A stretch of 64,000 nucleotides of DNA from Stercorarius parasiticus (GCA_013396915.1 VWZL01004595.1:286-64285); one strand, 5' to 3'. Counted from the stretch's first letter, positions 51,848 through 64,000 are shown. The notes: generated by a model from the letters alone, not told the origin. Numbers and translations: made by a program.

Positions 51848-54800
51848 AAGAAACTAGGCCCGGGAACCTTTTGGTTTTTTCTTTTAGGCTCTGTGGTCTG
51901 CGGTCTTAGTTAATTTTTGTTTATTTTGCTGTGGCCAAGTCAAATCGACCAGGTAAGATGCAGTATGTCCATGGAGGGGAGCCCAGCTGGGCCCCGGGGT
52001 GGAAACAGGTTGAACAGTGCATACGATGGAGCTGATGTGCTGGCAAAATGATGGAAGTAACAGAAACATCATCCAGAAATTTCTTAACCTTCTGGGTCCG
52101 TGGGGTGAGATTTAGAGATGGTGCACATCTGTCAGTCAGCTCTGAGTTATCAAGTCAAGGGTCAACTGTTTCTCCCACCAGCTCAATGTTTAGTTCCAGT
52201 GGACTTTTCTGTTGTGCTCCTGGTTCTGTTGCCATCCGATCTGAATGGACCTCACCTCTTCTTCTTCACTGTATTTTATTCTTGCCATGATTTTAGGTGC
52301 ATTATGGACTCATTGTTTTGTTGTTACCCTTGGCAAAATGGGGCAACTTTTTTACATTTCTGACATTATAGAAATAAATGGTAATTTCAGTATAGAGGAC
52401 TTTGATGGTAACACACAGGTAATTTTACTGTTTTTTGTAGAAACTTCAGATTTTTGCTGAAAAAAGATTTGTTGTATGGTTTTGTCTCCTTGGAGTGGAG
52501 AAGGGGAATCTTTTATCTTGCCTCCTCTTTCACACAGAATCATGTCTGAGTTTTGTGAGCTGGAAAGAGGAGCTTTTATTCCAGCAGATTTCAAGATAAG
52601 GTCTTGCATTTTTTCCGTAGCAGATTTCAGGTTAAGACCCTAATTTAAATGCATTTGAAGTCGAAGTATGTTATTTCCTTTTAATTTGAAAGGAAGACAG
52701 ATTTAAAAGCAAAGCTTGTAGAACGGCTTGGATATGTTCTGTAAATTGTTTGTATAATTTATATGAGAATAAATAGCAGAGAGCTTTAACTCTTCCCTTC
52801 TAATTTTCCTTGGATTTGAACTTGTTTATTCAGAAGTTAGAAAGTATCATTTGTGGCATTTACATTATACTGAAAATCAACTGCTCTCCATTTTCATTAT
52901 TTTTCATGCTGTGAGGTTGCTGGGTTCCTGCATTTCCATGATGTTGGGCAGTCAGGGCAGATGGAGAATCAGAGAATCGTTTATCCTGGAGTTTTCCCTG
53001 TTTTCTGTCTCTACCCTACATCTTTTACAGCTTGCCTTATTTTCTCCATCTGGTATTTATAGCAGTTTTAGCAATTTCAAATTTATTTTCCTCCTATGTT
53101 CCCTCAAAAAATAAAGTGAAATAAAGAAGAACCCAAATGCTACAGCTCTGTGCTTTAGAAGTTTGAGAGAGGTGCCTGGATTTATGGAGGAGTTTTCCTC
53201 CTCACATGCCACGTACTGGTCTTGTGTTGCAGCATTACTTCTGGCAGCATTTTCCAAAGAGAAATTTGAAGAAATGTTTAAGGGCTTATGGCGTTGTTTG
53301 TGGAAACAGACTTATTCAGTCCTGGGCTGATAACATTGCCATCTGATATAAGCTTGGTAACTTGCGGGAAGTGATTTGAAGGTATCCTGGATTTTAAAAG
53401 GGATTTTTTTAAGGCTACGAAGACTTATCGTTATTGATGTTAACAGTTTTGGAAGGTGTATTAGATCTTGTGCTTCAGTTTCATCCAATGGTTTCTGAAT
53501 TATCTTCTGTTGTGGCCTTATGTTACTTTAATAATAACCTAAACATCAAATGAGATTGAATTATGGATGGCTTGTAACCCCATTTGTCACTGCCATAACC
53601 CTACTTGTGGTTCCTAGGCTCTGGGTTAGACCAACATGTGACTTCTGATGTTCAGGTGCAGTCTTTCAAAAGAGGAGATTATTCCATATATTTCTGTAGG
53701 GAATATAATGGCATATAATCCTTGAAGAAGGCCAGTAGACTGGAGATGTTTTGGGTCTGATCCTGTTCATATGAAAACATTTTTCGGTTTTTATTTTGTA
53801 TTTTATGTTACTTGCTTTCGGGTTTTGTTTTTATGGTTGGAGATTTCAGTATATAAAGTTACGTGGCCACTGAAAAGTGATGATTCTTGCTTCAGAAATT
53901 AAAATCCAGAGGCTATGCTCTGTATTTCATTTAGCAGGATGTGTTGCCTGTTTTGGAAGGTGTCGGTGCCAAGGGTTTGGTGAGCCCCAAGCACAGCGGT
54001 TTGCACCGGCAGTGCTGGTGCATAACAAAAGTGCAGATGTGACTGCTAAAGTTTCACCTTCCCTAGTGAATTATCGGCCATGTGAACAAACGACAGAACC
54101 CATTTCATGAAAAATGAATAAAATCCGGTGGTTTTGGTTTAGATTACCCAATAAATTTCATTCTGTTTCTAAGAGAAACTAGCACTGTCCATTAAGGTAA
54201 ACAATTTCACAGTCCATTTGGCATCATACAATGAAAGGCTGAGTTCAGAGATTGCTCAGGTACATCCTATTAGACAAGGCAGGGAGCTCTGTTAGTTTTT
54301 ATTGTTATTTTATCCCTCTGCTAAAGTTTCTAGAAATGGAAAGCCAAGCGACTAACAAGAATATTGGTTACCCACATTTAATGTTGCCCCGAAGTGTAGT
54401 CACGAGTAGCCACAGATGTGTCTTCTTGGTAGAAATTGGTTTCACCTGCGCATATCTTTGATATCTTGAAGGCTCTTCCTTCTTGAATTGATCCAAAAAA
54501 ACCAAACTGAACATTTTCACAAGCTATGAACCCAACAAATTTGGGACAAGATTTTGTCAACAGTTCAGAGTTTTAATTTTTTTATGGTGTAGTTAATGTT
54601 ACATTTTAAGCTGAACTTTTGCAATGATCACTTCTTATTCTCAAACTCTCAAAGTAGAAAAGTTCTTATTATTTTTTATTTTTTTAACTTCCAAATTCTG
54701 AATTCATTGAATAAGTTTCAGCTTTAGTAGAAAGAAAAAAAGAAAGAAAGGGAGAAAGAAAGAGAGAAAGAAAGAAAAAGGTGTGTCCAGCCGCAAAATC

Positions 54801-55589
54801 TTTTTGTAGTAAAATTCCAAACTTTCCAATTTCTCCACTGCATATAACTTCCTATGAGTAAAAGTCATATATTCTCTGGAGAGCAAATAACTGCCATTCT
54901 GAGAGGAGAGTCTTTGACTGTTTCATGCTGTCGTTTCTCAGGTTAGCAGCAGCAGTATTCATAGCATTTTAATATTGTAAGTCAAAAAGTTGTGTTCTGG
55001 AGGCACATAGGGGGCCTCTTTCTTCAGGAATTCTAATGGGAACTGAAATTATTACCTTACAATAGAATTCCTAATCTTTAAACAGCTGAAATAAGAAGAT
55101 TTCCATCCCTGCTGTTCAGGTTCAAATGTAAAACCCCTGCTCTTTTTACATGCCTTTTAATCACAGCATTAGTCAAAGAGAAGGGTGAAGTACTGTATTT
55201 TGGGTTGTTAATACAGACAAATGAATATTATTTTTTTTCTTCCTCTTTCAAGTTGGGTGTGAAGCACTTATTCTGGATTCAGTATTAGTCATAGCCAAAA
55301 ATAAACTGTCTTATCCCGCTCCCTTCTTCTCTTCCTGTGTCTTCTGGGGAGCTGTTCTTTTGCTTCCTATCTCGGGAGACTCTTGGGTTTCGTGCTCCTG
55401 TGAGAGAGACCCACGCTAGAGTTCTGCTTCCTGGTGGCGTACTGCAGTTCAGTCTTTAGCAGGTACCTATCATTCGTATGGGTGAAAAAGTGAATTTTCC
55501 TACTTTCCATCCCAAATCTCCAATGTCTGCTGATTTACACCCTGCTCAACAGAGGCCAGGGGATGCATCTCACTATCTGCTTCCCTATG
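51848..55589 (+). other. FAT3 intron 2, between two CR1 copies
   Basis: Unique AT-rich DNA plus the GAAA tract; no exon or RNA gene recognised. Confidence 0.55.
54730..54780. repeat. (GAAA)n purine tract
   Basis: About 51 bases of imperfect GAAA/GAGA units with no pyrimidine. Homopurine tracts with this composition can form triplex (H-DNA), but the mirror symmetry here is imperfect. Confidence 0.95.
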
Positions 55590-56320
55590 AATCGTAGAAT
55601 CATAGAATCTTCATGGTTGGAAAGGACCTTTGAGATCATCGAGTCCAACCATACACATAAAAAAAAAACAAACCTCAAACCAAAAAAAACCCCTACAATC
55701 TCTGCCACTAGAGCATGCCCTGAAGTGCCAAATCTACACGTTTCTTAAATACCTCTAGGGCTGGTGACTCAACCACCTCCCTGGGCAGGCTGTTCCAGTG
55801 CCTGACCACTCTTTCAGGAAAGGAATTCTTCCTAAGATCTAATCTAAACCTCCCCTGCTGCAACTTCAGAACATTTCCTCTGGTCCTGTCATGATTCACC
55901 TGGGAGAAGAGGCCAACACCCACCTCTCTGCAACCTCCTTTCAGGTAGCTGTAGAGGCCAATGAGGTCTCCCCTCAGCCTCCTCTTCTCCAAACTAAACA
56001 TGCCCAGTTCCCTCAGCCTCTCCTCATATGGCTTGGTCTCCAGACCCCTCACCAGCTTGGTAGCTCTCCTCTGGACCCGCTCCAGCACTTCACTGTCCCT
56101 CTTGTACAGAGGGGCCCAGAACTGAACACAGTACTCGAGGTGAGGCCTCACCAGAGCTGAGTACAGAGGCACCATCACCTCCCTACTCCTGCTGGCCACG
56201 CTATTCCTGATACAAGCCAGAATGCTGTTGGCCGCCTTGGCCACCTGGGCACACTGCTGGCTCATGTTCAGCTGGTTGTCCATCAGCACCCCCAGTGAAG
56301 TGCCTGGTTGAACCATGCCA
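55590..56320 (-). mobile_element. CR1 LINE, 5'-truncated, retaining a long open ORF2 tail
   Basis: The left edge AATCGTAGAATCATAGAATC is the reverse-complemented CR1 terminus. It is followed by GGTTGGAAAGGACC and GAGTCCAACC, and an A-rich 3' UTR stretch (on + strand) at 55658-55692. Coding similarity continues to about 56316, then stops abruptly at GC-rich unrelated DNA, which marks the 5' truncation. The element lies antisense to FAT3. Confidence 0.93.
55708..56316 (-). pseudogene. CR1 ORF2 C-terminal fragment (202 codons, uninterrupted)
   Basis: This is the carboxy-terminal part of the CR1 ORF2 polyprotein (endonuclease plus reverse transcriptase in full-length elements). It starts at an internal methionine just before [16 protein letters not shown] and shows the family landmarks [68 protein letters not shown] and [15 protein letters not shown], ending in a natural TAG. 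The endonuclease and catalytic YxDD region are absent, so it cannot retrotranspose alone. The absence of stops over 202 codons suggests a fairly young insertion. I call it a truncated relic, not a gene. Confidence 0.88.
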
Positions 56321-59266
56321 GTGGTCCCTCAGCAGCAGGGACCGGCTGGGCTGCGCCTGGGCGCCCACATCTGGATCCTTCTGCAAGAAAGCAGGGAGCC
56401 CCGGGGTGCTGCTCCCGCAGCCCTGCTCCTGGCCGGCCGAGGGGTATTTACTTACCCGACCTTTTAGCTACAGGAAAGGTGATGTAAAGCAAGAGTGGCT
56501 GGAGGTGTTCCAGCGAGCTGCGGGCTCAGATGGGACAATTTGGAGGCTTGCCAGCAAAGAAATGTAAAAAAAGGTACAAATGTAGGAAAGTAAGAAAAAG
56601 AAAGTGTAAACAAAGGAAGCCATCAGCTTGTAGTGATTGTGATGGGATTTGGCCATGGCTTTAAGACCATTGGAGTCTTTTGTCAGCTCTTAAGGTTTCT
56701 TTTTTTTATGGTATATTTTTCCAAATTAGCATTTAATCATAACCAGGAGAAAGGAAGTAATCCTGTGGTATTTGCACTACTGAAGACTGTAATAGAGCCA
56801 TCTCTGGGGAAAAAGTGCAGTAGTTTACTTCCCGTTATATTTTCTACTGTTTAGTCTCTTTTAGTTCTAAAACGCTTGTTGTGGACGTAACAGCACTTTC
56901 CTTGAGAGACGTTCAGATAACAGTCTCAGGCCAGATGCAGAATGAAGTAATCTTTCTCAAATGGCTCAGGAATAACGAGAGTCATCTTTGGTTTCCCTGT
57001 TGCTGAATTGCTACACCTGCAGGCAGCTAATTTCTCTCTGAACCTTTGGAACTGACAGGGACAACGTGATTTTGCTTCCTCAGAGGATGTGAAACCTGGA
57101 GGTTTCTTGGTTGGTTTTGTTATTTTGGTTTTTTTTTCCCCTATGGATTATTTTGCAGTTGTAGAATTTCAGTTTGCCTTGTTTAACGTGAAGAGCTGCA
57201 TATTATGGGGTCACAGAAAATGTGGCGTGTTGGAGCATGTGTTCTTTACCAGGGGAGAAATGCATGGAGCGGGATATATGTTATATTTATTCTTCACCTA
57301 GGAAGAATTTATTCTTCCCCACCTTTTGTGTTGCTTATGAAATACCAGTCCCACGGTAGTTGTCAGCTGGGCACATTCCCTAAACTGCTCATATTTGACC
57401 CATATTGGCTTGCAAACTCCCCAGAAACCACTGGTGTCCAGTGCAGGGTTAAGCGGGATACCAGACTGCCTGGGGGCATTCAGAAGATGCTGGACTGACT
57501 TGGCCGCTTGGCAACCCACAGCCTCTCCGAGCAACTTTGGAGGATTTATTTGCAGGATGCCTGTCCCTACAGCTACAAGGTCTGGTTTTATGAGTGACTT
57601 GTCAAAAGACAGCAATGGGACTAGGATTCAGCACCGTTTCTCCTTTTCAGGACAGTTGGAGGACATAAATAGATAAAAAAAAAGACAGCAGCAGAAAACT
57701 TCACTGATTTTATATAAAAGCGGGACTTCTGTCAGTAATCCACCAAAGTGAAGCTCTTTGGAGATGCTCTGTGGAAGGTCTGCCCCTACTTCAGGGACAT
57801 GCCGGGGTGTGGTGGGATTAATTTTACCTGACTATAGCCATCTGGAAGTTAAATGTATAATCTTAGGTAATTATCTGGGCTCTTGCCACAACGAATAGAG
57901 AGAGGTCTCTGCATGAGACAGTGCCGTCACTCCTAAGTTAGGTACCTGAGATGGATGGTTGGATGGTTATGAGAAGCAGTCATGGGCAAGAAGCATCTTT
58001 CCTTTGAAGAGAATTTCTTGTTGAATTTGTTCCTCTAAACAGTCTGATCGGTAAGCAAGAAAGGTCACTTCTAGTTCATCTTGCTTCACAGCACGGGACG
58101 TTAGGTAAATTTTGTGTTTACCAAATAAAGAGAATCAATACTAGAAGGAAATTATTTCCAGGAATGCAGTAAGGTTATCAGCTCAGTTGGAATGTTTTTA
58201 TTTTCAAAGCAAACCCTGAAACAATCCTTAAAGGACTGTAGCAACGCGTGTCCTTTTGAGTTGAGATCGGCATCTGTGTCTCCCCTGACGCCTCCCAGGT
58301 GCTCCATCCAGCTGACTCCTAAAGTTTGCCCATACTGTTTGCTCCTGCAATGAAATCCAGTCTATATATAGTGACTTAAAATAAACTAATGGACTCGGTT
58401 TTATACATAGGCTCATTGATTTAATAAATAGATATTATTAAGCATATAAAGGTTGAAGGCAAGTTAGATAAAGAAGCCAGCTAATTAATCATGCAGACTG
58501 CATATTCGTCCCTGAGCTATATTTGGTTACTGCTTAGCAAGCGAAGGGTGAGTAGATCTGTGCTTGATTACATTCAGTGAACTCTCTGTTTTGGCAGGAG
58601 AGTGATAGCAGGTTTGTGTTTACTTTTAGGGACAAAAGCAGCATTCCTTTGACACATGAGTTGTACTTCTTGACTGCTTACATCCCTGCTCGGAGTAATT
58701 TACACCCAGAATGCAATTTACCCCACTGTTTTAAGCGCCTGCAGGATTTGGCCCCGGCAGATTAACATGCATTTACAAATCCAGCTGGCTGTTTGGAAGC
58801 TCTCAAAGGAGTACTTGATTGCCAATTACACTGTTTCTCCTTTCTATCAAATTGCCAAGAAACAGTAACTCAATTGATTTAAAATTATTTCTATCCCACG
58901 CAGTCTCTAAGCCTTGCAAGCAGGTTATTATGCTCAGTTGCATGGTGGTGTTTTACCCCCTTGAATTGTGTTTTTGGGATTGCTCATCACGTGCCCAGTT
59001 GGACTCCCATTTAATAACTTGCTTGTGCTACATTAGCTGTGTTTCCTATCAGATAATTCTGCTTTCCTGTTAGAAAACAAGGTCTCATTGTAAAAGCAAA
59101 CACAACTCGTGGCTAGGTTTGGGCAGGTAAATTTCAAAACAATGATATGCATTTATTTTGCTTAAATGAAACAAAATGAAAGTCGTTGCAGTCATAAAGG
59201 AGGCACATTGTCTGCCATGTGGTGTCTTTGCTTATCCTTTGCAAACGATTATGTTGAAAGAAGATT
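56321..59266 (+). other. FAT3 intron 2, between CR1 copies
   Basis: It starts with a GC-rich segment (56330-56460) abutting the CR1 truncation point. The rest is unique, with the enhancer-like region at its right side. Confidence 0.55.
58430..58990. promoter_or_regulatory. Candidate intronic conserved-type element
   Basis: About 560 bases without repeats. They include AGCTAATTAATCATGCAGAC (58478-58497), GCATATTCG, a GATTAACATGCATTTAC block (58759-58775) and TGATTGCCAATTACAC (58817-58832). Dense ATTA, ATGCA and CCAAT-type sites in unique DNA suggest an enhancer-like region. This is pattern impression only. Confidence 0.22.
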
Positions 59267-59822
59267 AATCACAGAATCATAGAATTGCCTAGATCTAATC
59301 CATCAGATTTCAGATCATCTAATCCAACCATCAGCCTAAACTGTGACAAAAACCATCACTAAACCATGTCACTAAGCACCACGTCTACCCATCTTTTAAG
59401 TACCTCCAGGGATGGTGACTCCACCACTTCCCTGGGCAGCCTGTTCCAATGCTTAATAACCCTTTCAGTGAAGAAATTTTTCCTAATATCCAGTGTAAAC
59501 CTCCCCTGTTACAATTTGATGCTGTTTCCTCTTGTACTATTGCCTGTTACTTGGTAGAAGAGACCGACCCCCACCTCTCTACAACCTCCTTTCAGGTAGT
59601 TGTAGAGGGCGACAAGGTCTCCGCTCAGCCTCCTTTTCTCTAAACAACAACAGCTCCCTCAGCCACTCCTCATAAGACTTGTTCTCCAGACCCCTCACCA
59701 GCTTCATTGCCCTTCTCTGGACCTGCTCTAGCACCTCAGTGTCTTTTTTTTAGTGAGGGGCCCAAAACTGAACACAGTACTCAAGGTAAGGTGGTGAAGG
59801 CAAGCACTCAGAGTTAAGTAGT
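59267..59822 (-). mobile_element. CR1 LINE, 5'-truncated and decayed
   Basis: AATCACAGAATCATAGAATT is the reverse-complemented CR1 tail. The strand then carries the recognisable UTR and ORF2 end: 'ACCATGTCACTAAGCACCAC', 'CTTCCCTGGGCAGCCTGTTCC', 'CCTTTCAGTGAAGAAATTTT' and 'GAACACAGTACTCAAGG'. Small deletions near 59640 and 59750 break the ORF. The right edge fades into unique DNA around 59822. The UTR class resembles the 55590 copy, but the sequence is more diverged. Confidence 0.9.
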
Positions 59823-62800
59823 GGTGGAGTGAAGGCTGCCTGTTGTACCCTGCTTCCCTTGTGCCCTCTGGTATGGACAGGTTTGAATTTAAAGAATCAT
59901 GTAATCATTTTTGCTGTAAGCATCTTACCTTATTCTGTTCCCTCCTTGACTGGTGCTTGGGTTTTGAATGACTGTTTAACGTTTTCCTTCTCCATATTCC
60001 AGGTGTGGCCCTTATTATTTGAAGTTTGTAGAGCAGTTTGAATAGAGAATGATTAACCTCCCAAAAGGCTTCTTTCTGTAGATTATTTCAGGTGTCTGAC
60101 TTGTCTGAGCACATAGTGCTAGAAGGCACTGGAAGGCTAGAAGGTGCTGGGAAAAGCTGATGCCAGCTGGAGCTAGTGAGGACCATCACGTCTGGAGGTG
60201 CCAGGGTAGATGTGAGGTTGATGTGTGTGGATAGAAGCTGCCTGTGAAGCCCTTGGTTCAGAGGACATGTCTATGGCGGAAGAAGGGTTGGGATGTGGTT
60301 GCCCATGGAGCCTTAAACTGAGCTTCTGTTCTTCCGACCCCCTTTCCTCCTCCCTGCCTGCTTTCCATCTTGTGGAGCGAGTGGCATGAGCATGGACAGC
60401 AAACCCTCACAGCTCTGTGGTCCTATCTGAGAGCAGCCTCATCACCCACAGGCAAGGAGACAGTGATCATGGGGGGAAGAACTCAGGGTCAAAAGAAGTT
60501 GGAAGCTAACTTCTGTTTTTCAGCACTTGACTTTGCAGTAGGGATTTTGTTGTTTTGGCAGAGTTTTCAGCATCTGATTTCCATGGTTTGGAAAGAAAAA
60601 CATAAAAGAAATACCCTTGTGTGGCAGTGATACATGGCAAATTCATTTACTAACAGGCTGTCTTACATTAGGCATGGATGTAACCTGCATTTCCATTGGG
60701 CTTCACAGTTCTTTTCCTAGAAATACTGAGATTCAGGATTTTTCTAACTGTAGGCTCTAAGTGAGAGCTTATTAGGCACAGGCTTTTTTCTGACTATCCC
60801 TGGTGTGACTCTCTTTCATCCTCTCGTCCTCTTGTCCTCTCTGTCCTTTCTTCTGGCTCATCTGTCCAGCCTAGTGATCTATATTTCGCAATATTTAGGC
60901 TTTTGTTCCAGTCCCATCCTCCTGGGCAGGAGGTTTGTTGCTTCCCAGGGCCTTCCCTGCTGGACTCTACAACTGCACCCTTTTCCTTCCTTGGCTTGCA
61001 GTCACAGACTTCTTTTTCTCCGATGTCCAGAAAACTGCATTCTTATTTTTCTAGGAGTCCCAGCTTCTTCCTGCACTTACGCCCCGAACCGCCTCTTCCT
61101 GCTTCTCAGGTTTTCATTCCCTGGTTTTCCTCCTCAGCATCCTTGACACAACCTCTTCTCCCTGTACTCTCTCCCCGCCCCCCCGCCCCGTCCCCACTTG
61201 CAGGTTTAATTAAAAAAAAATAAATTGTATGGTTTTGGAGACATTTCTTTTTCTTACTGTCTTGGAAACTGCCAAGAGCACTGGCGTGTGCAGTGCCTGT
61301 GCTCAGCTCTGGGATGAACAGGTAGCAAAGCCCAGTGCAGCCAGTAATGGCGACAGTATGAGGTGTCCTAATTGATACGTAGTGGATCACACCTGGAGTG
61401 CAGGGATATCGCACAAATAAGCTCTGAGCTTTTAGGAAACGAGCAGTAAGCATTTGTGAGCGACAGTTTTTTGAAGGCTTATAATTTGGGACAGAGAACG
61501 GACAGCATTTTAACAGAGAAAAAATCAAATACATCTCTGACAGAAAGGCTTCTCCCATGCCAATTCAAAGTTCATCTTCAAAAACATGGACAGTAGAAAT
61601 TTTCAGACAGATCTGATTGATTATCAGTCATAATGAAGTAGTTCTGTCTTCAATAAATTTCGGAGGTACTCACCGTGATGCAGGCAGTCTGGCCTGGAAA
61701 ATCTCAGCCAGTTACAGGTTACAGTTTGGACAAGTAGCAAGCAAACCATTGAAAACAGTGTTTGTATAAGGCATTTTCAGGCAACCGTGACACCAGGTGG
61801 TGGTACGAACCCCAGCTCTAAGAATTGTGGGTTTCTGCATGTGCCTGCATAGCACGACTGCTATTTTCCGTGTAGCATTTAATGCAACTGGCAATCAACA
61901 AAATCTTTTCTTGTGCAGGAGTGGTATGTGTTAAGGTTAAAATATCAGCTTGGTTTTGGACTCTTGTTGCAAGGCAATATAATAACCTCCGTGATAGTTA
62001 ACGTTTATTCAAGGAGTAGCCTGGAAAAGCAAGATACGGATGTCCATGGTTGCGTCGGGGAGAGGCAGGCTGTGATTTGGACAGGCTGCAGCCTGGTGTT
62101 CGCCTGTGCTCCCCGTTACAAAGCGTTGTTCAGGCTCACTCAGCCACCAATTTGCAGTGAAGAAGAGGATGATTTCAGTGACAGGCAGACTTCTTTATAT
62201 AGGCAATTTGTAAAGCCTTTGGAAATACCATTAGATAAACAAGACAGTATTATACAGTTGACCAGCTAAGTTGAGCTTTAGCCAGTAATCCTGCTTAGTA
62301 AGCATATCATCAGAAGGAATACACTAGTCTAGACACTTCTTGTGATTTTTAACTTTAGTATGCAGTTACTCTGAAATAACAGGCTTTGAAAGGAAAATTG
62401 TCTGAAATGGCTAGTTCTTTACTGCAAGCATTAAGGACCTTCAAGGAGAGAAAACATTAAGCACTAAAGGGTTCTTCAATGTAGCGGAGAAAGGCATAGC
62501 ACGAAGGGGTGTCTGAAAGCTGGGGCAGACAAATTCGCATGGGAAGTGAGACACATTTTTAACAGAGTTACAATCCGTTGGAACAAATTATCATTGAAAG
62601 TGGCGGATTTTTCTCCCTGTTCTCAAATTAAGGCTGACTGTCTTGCCAACTCTGGTTTTGTTGGGCTAAAACAATGCTTCAGTGAAACACAAATTACTGT
62701 CCTCTTTACAGGAGATGTATGTTTACCTGTGATGTGCAGATGAATTTACATGATTTGATGGAGTTTTCTGAACTTAAATATTATGAATTTAACAGAAAAT

Positions 62801-63875
62801 GCTTACCCTACTTCTTCCCAAGTTGCCCATCACGTCTCTTCCCTTGATTTCCAGCTTGCTTGTGCATGCACATTGGTACAGAGACCCCTTTACCTTTTGG
62901 TTTTGGTGGGGTTTTACATCATCTAGTTGACCTGGAGCCTCACTGTGTGAGGACACAGCTGGCATAAGAAGCGTGAGCGTGTCCAAAAAGAGTGAAATAG
63001 CCACTCCACTGTAATGCAGATGCCTCAGGCATCTCTCAATGCCCTTATCTTGCACTCTGCTCAGAACCTCCTATATGTATCAGCCTCTGGCCCGAAAGGG
63101 CTGCTTCTGCTTCTTGATTAATTGGCTGTGAGATGTGGAAACCAACCTGAGCTAGTTCCAAGGAAACCCATATTAATCACACCATCACACAAACCGTATA
63201 TGGCAAACCTAGTAAGCAGCTGCTTTTGAAATCTTTGGGAGACTTTGAAGCACAGGGACAAGAGCCATACTTACATACTTCTGATAGCTAAATAAAGCCA
63301 TAGCAGTAAGCATGGAGCTCCAGCAGGCAAATTAAATGAAGCATCTGGATTCCCTTATCGTATCCCAAAAAAAAAGAGAGGGGGGAAAAAAGAAGAGGTT
63401 TGTGCCTGAAGAATGAATGATCCTTGAATCCATGTGCTGAGCAGGGTGCCTTATAGGAGCAGTGAGTAGGAAACCCTTGGGAGGTGCCTGTAGGTTTAGG
63501 CAATATCAGGGAGCAGGCTTTTAGGATGACATGCATCCATTTGCCTGACTGCCAGTTTAAGCTCAGCTTAGATAGTCAGGATCTCGTTACCTCTGCCTTT
63601 ATCTTTCAGGCAGCCCACAATGCAATGTGGCAGATGAAAGCGTATGTTGAATGACAGTGTTAGTTCAGGGGCTGTGCCCACTCTGTGCCCTAGGAGAGGC
63701 AGGGTTGTGAAGGAAGTAATAACGTGCATTGGACTAATTGCACCCTGTGCCCAAAGGAAAGGGTGCAGGAAGCTGCGGATAGCCTTGGCACGCTGAGATC
63801 TGGCATTGCTGAGCGTTTGTGAGTTGGGCTTTGCAAGGTGCACAGTATTGCACAACATAGAAATTGTAGGCAATT
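59823..63875 (+). other. FAT3 intron 2, right part
   Basis: A CT-rich segment (60790-61200) ends in the C-run G4 motif and a short A-rich tract (61210-61222). No exon recognised to the window end. Confidence 0.55.
61173..61195 (-). other. Strong G-quadruplex candidate (minus strand)
   Basis: C-runs of 4, 7, 4 and 4 bases separated by only G, G and GT mean that the minus strand has four G-runs with loops of 1, 1 and 2. Short loops predict high stability. Confidence 0.8.
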
Positions 63876-63935
63876 AAAACGTGCTTCATTATTAATTATT
63901 TAAATGTAATTAAATTATGCTTAATGGACTGTGTA
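63876..63935. promoter_or_regulatory. AT-rich homeodomain-type block near the right edge
   Basis: ATTATTAATTATTTAAATG then TAATTAAATTATGCTTAATGG gives several TAATTA/ATTAAT cores within 45 bases, then switches sharply to a GC-rich GCGCACGCCCACACC. The element may continue past the window. Confidence 0.2.
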
Positions 63936-64000
63936 AGCGCACGCCCACACCTAAACTCTGCTGTGGCTCTGCATAATGCACCTATACACCAGCCTTTCTG

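Noticed and set aside
52965..52985. AGAATCAGAGAATCG as a CR1 tail
   Set aside because: No CR1 UTR block (GGTTGGAAAGGACC type) follows it.
55891..56160. + strand 89-codon frame
   Set aside because: Shadow of the CR1 ORF2 fragment on the opposite strand.
60805..61558. Frames of 106-150 codons on both strands
   Set aside because: They come from a CT-rich tract with biased composition; no domain seen.
1..64000. tRNA, rRNA, CRISPR, retroviral LTR or bacterial-type operon
   Set aside because: No B-box with matching cloverleaf, no spaced repeats, no paired LTRs and no dense ORF arrangement were seen.

Overview
This window looks like avian nuclear DNA. The main reason is the set of CR1 LINE fragments whose 3' ends carry the octamer-type ATTCTRTG tail typical of bird CR1. 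No mammalian-type SINEs were seen, and the single large gene exon reads as a close vertebrate orthologue of FAT3. I cannot name the species.

The only protein-coding gene I can support is one very large exon on the + strand, with coding part 21741-25035. It encodes the signal peptide, cadherin repeats 1-9 and the start of repeat 10 of the atypical cadherin FAT3. It has a clear 3' splice acceptor (AG at 21722-21723), 17 nt of 5' UTR, an ATG at 21741, and a GTGAGT donor at 25036 that leaves a phase-1 junction. No further FAT3 exon was recognised. Bases 1-21723 are therefore most simply the end of the 5'-UTR intron (or upstream flank), and 25036-64000 the start of a very long intron 2. The whole window would then lie within, or within and just upstream of, one large neuronal adhesion gene.

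The noncoding DNA contains six clear CR1 fragments: sense to FAT3 at about 32690, 34725 and 51296; antisense at about 13776, 55590 and 59267. There is also a probable older one near 49590-49990. The copy at 55590-56320 still holds an uninterrupted 202-codon C-terminal ORF2 piece. The rest is unique AT-rich sequence with microsatellites (GTT/ATT, GAAA, CA, GT), short minisatellites, two strong G-quadruplex candidates, a perfect 20-bp palindrome beside a perfect 12-bp inverted repeat, and several homeodomain/POU-site-rich AT blocks that could be regulatory.

I found no RNA genes, CRISPR arrays, operons or new multi-gene system. The points most worth checking are the minimal uORF that overlaps the FAT3 start codon, the GU-rich tract before the FAT3 acceptor, the palindrome cluster at 27.7-27.8 kb, and a coding-like ORF near 43.5-43.9 kb that may be a transposase relic.
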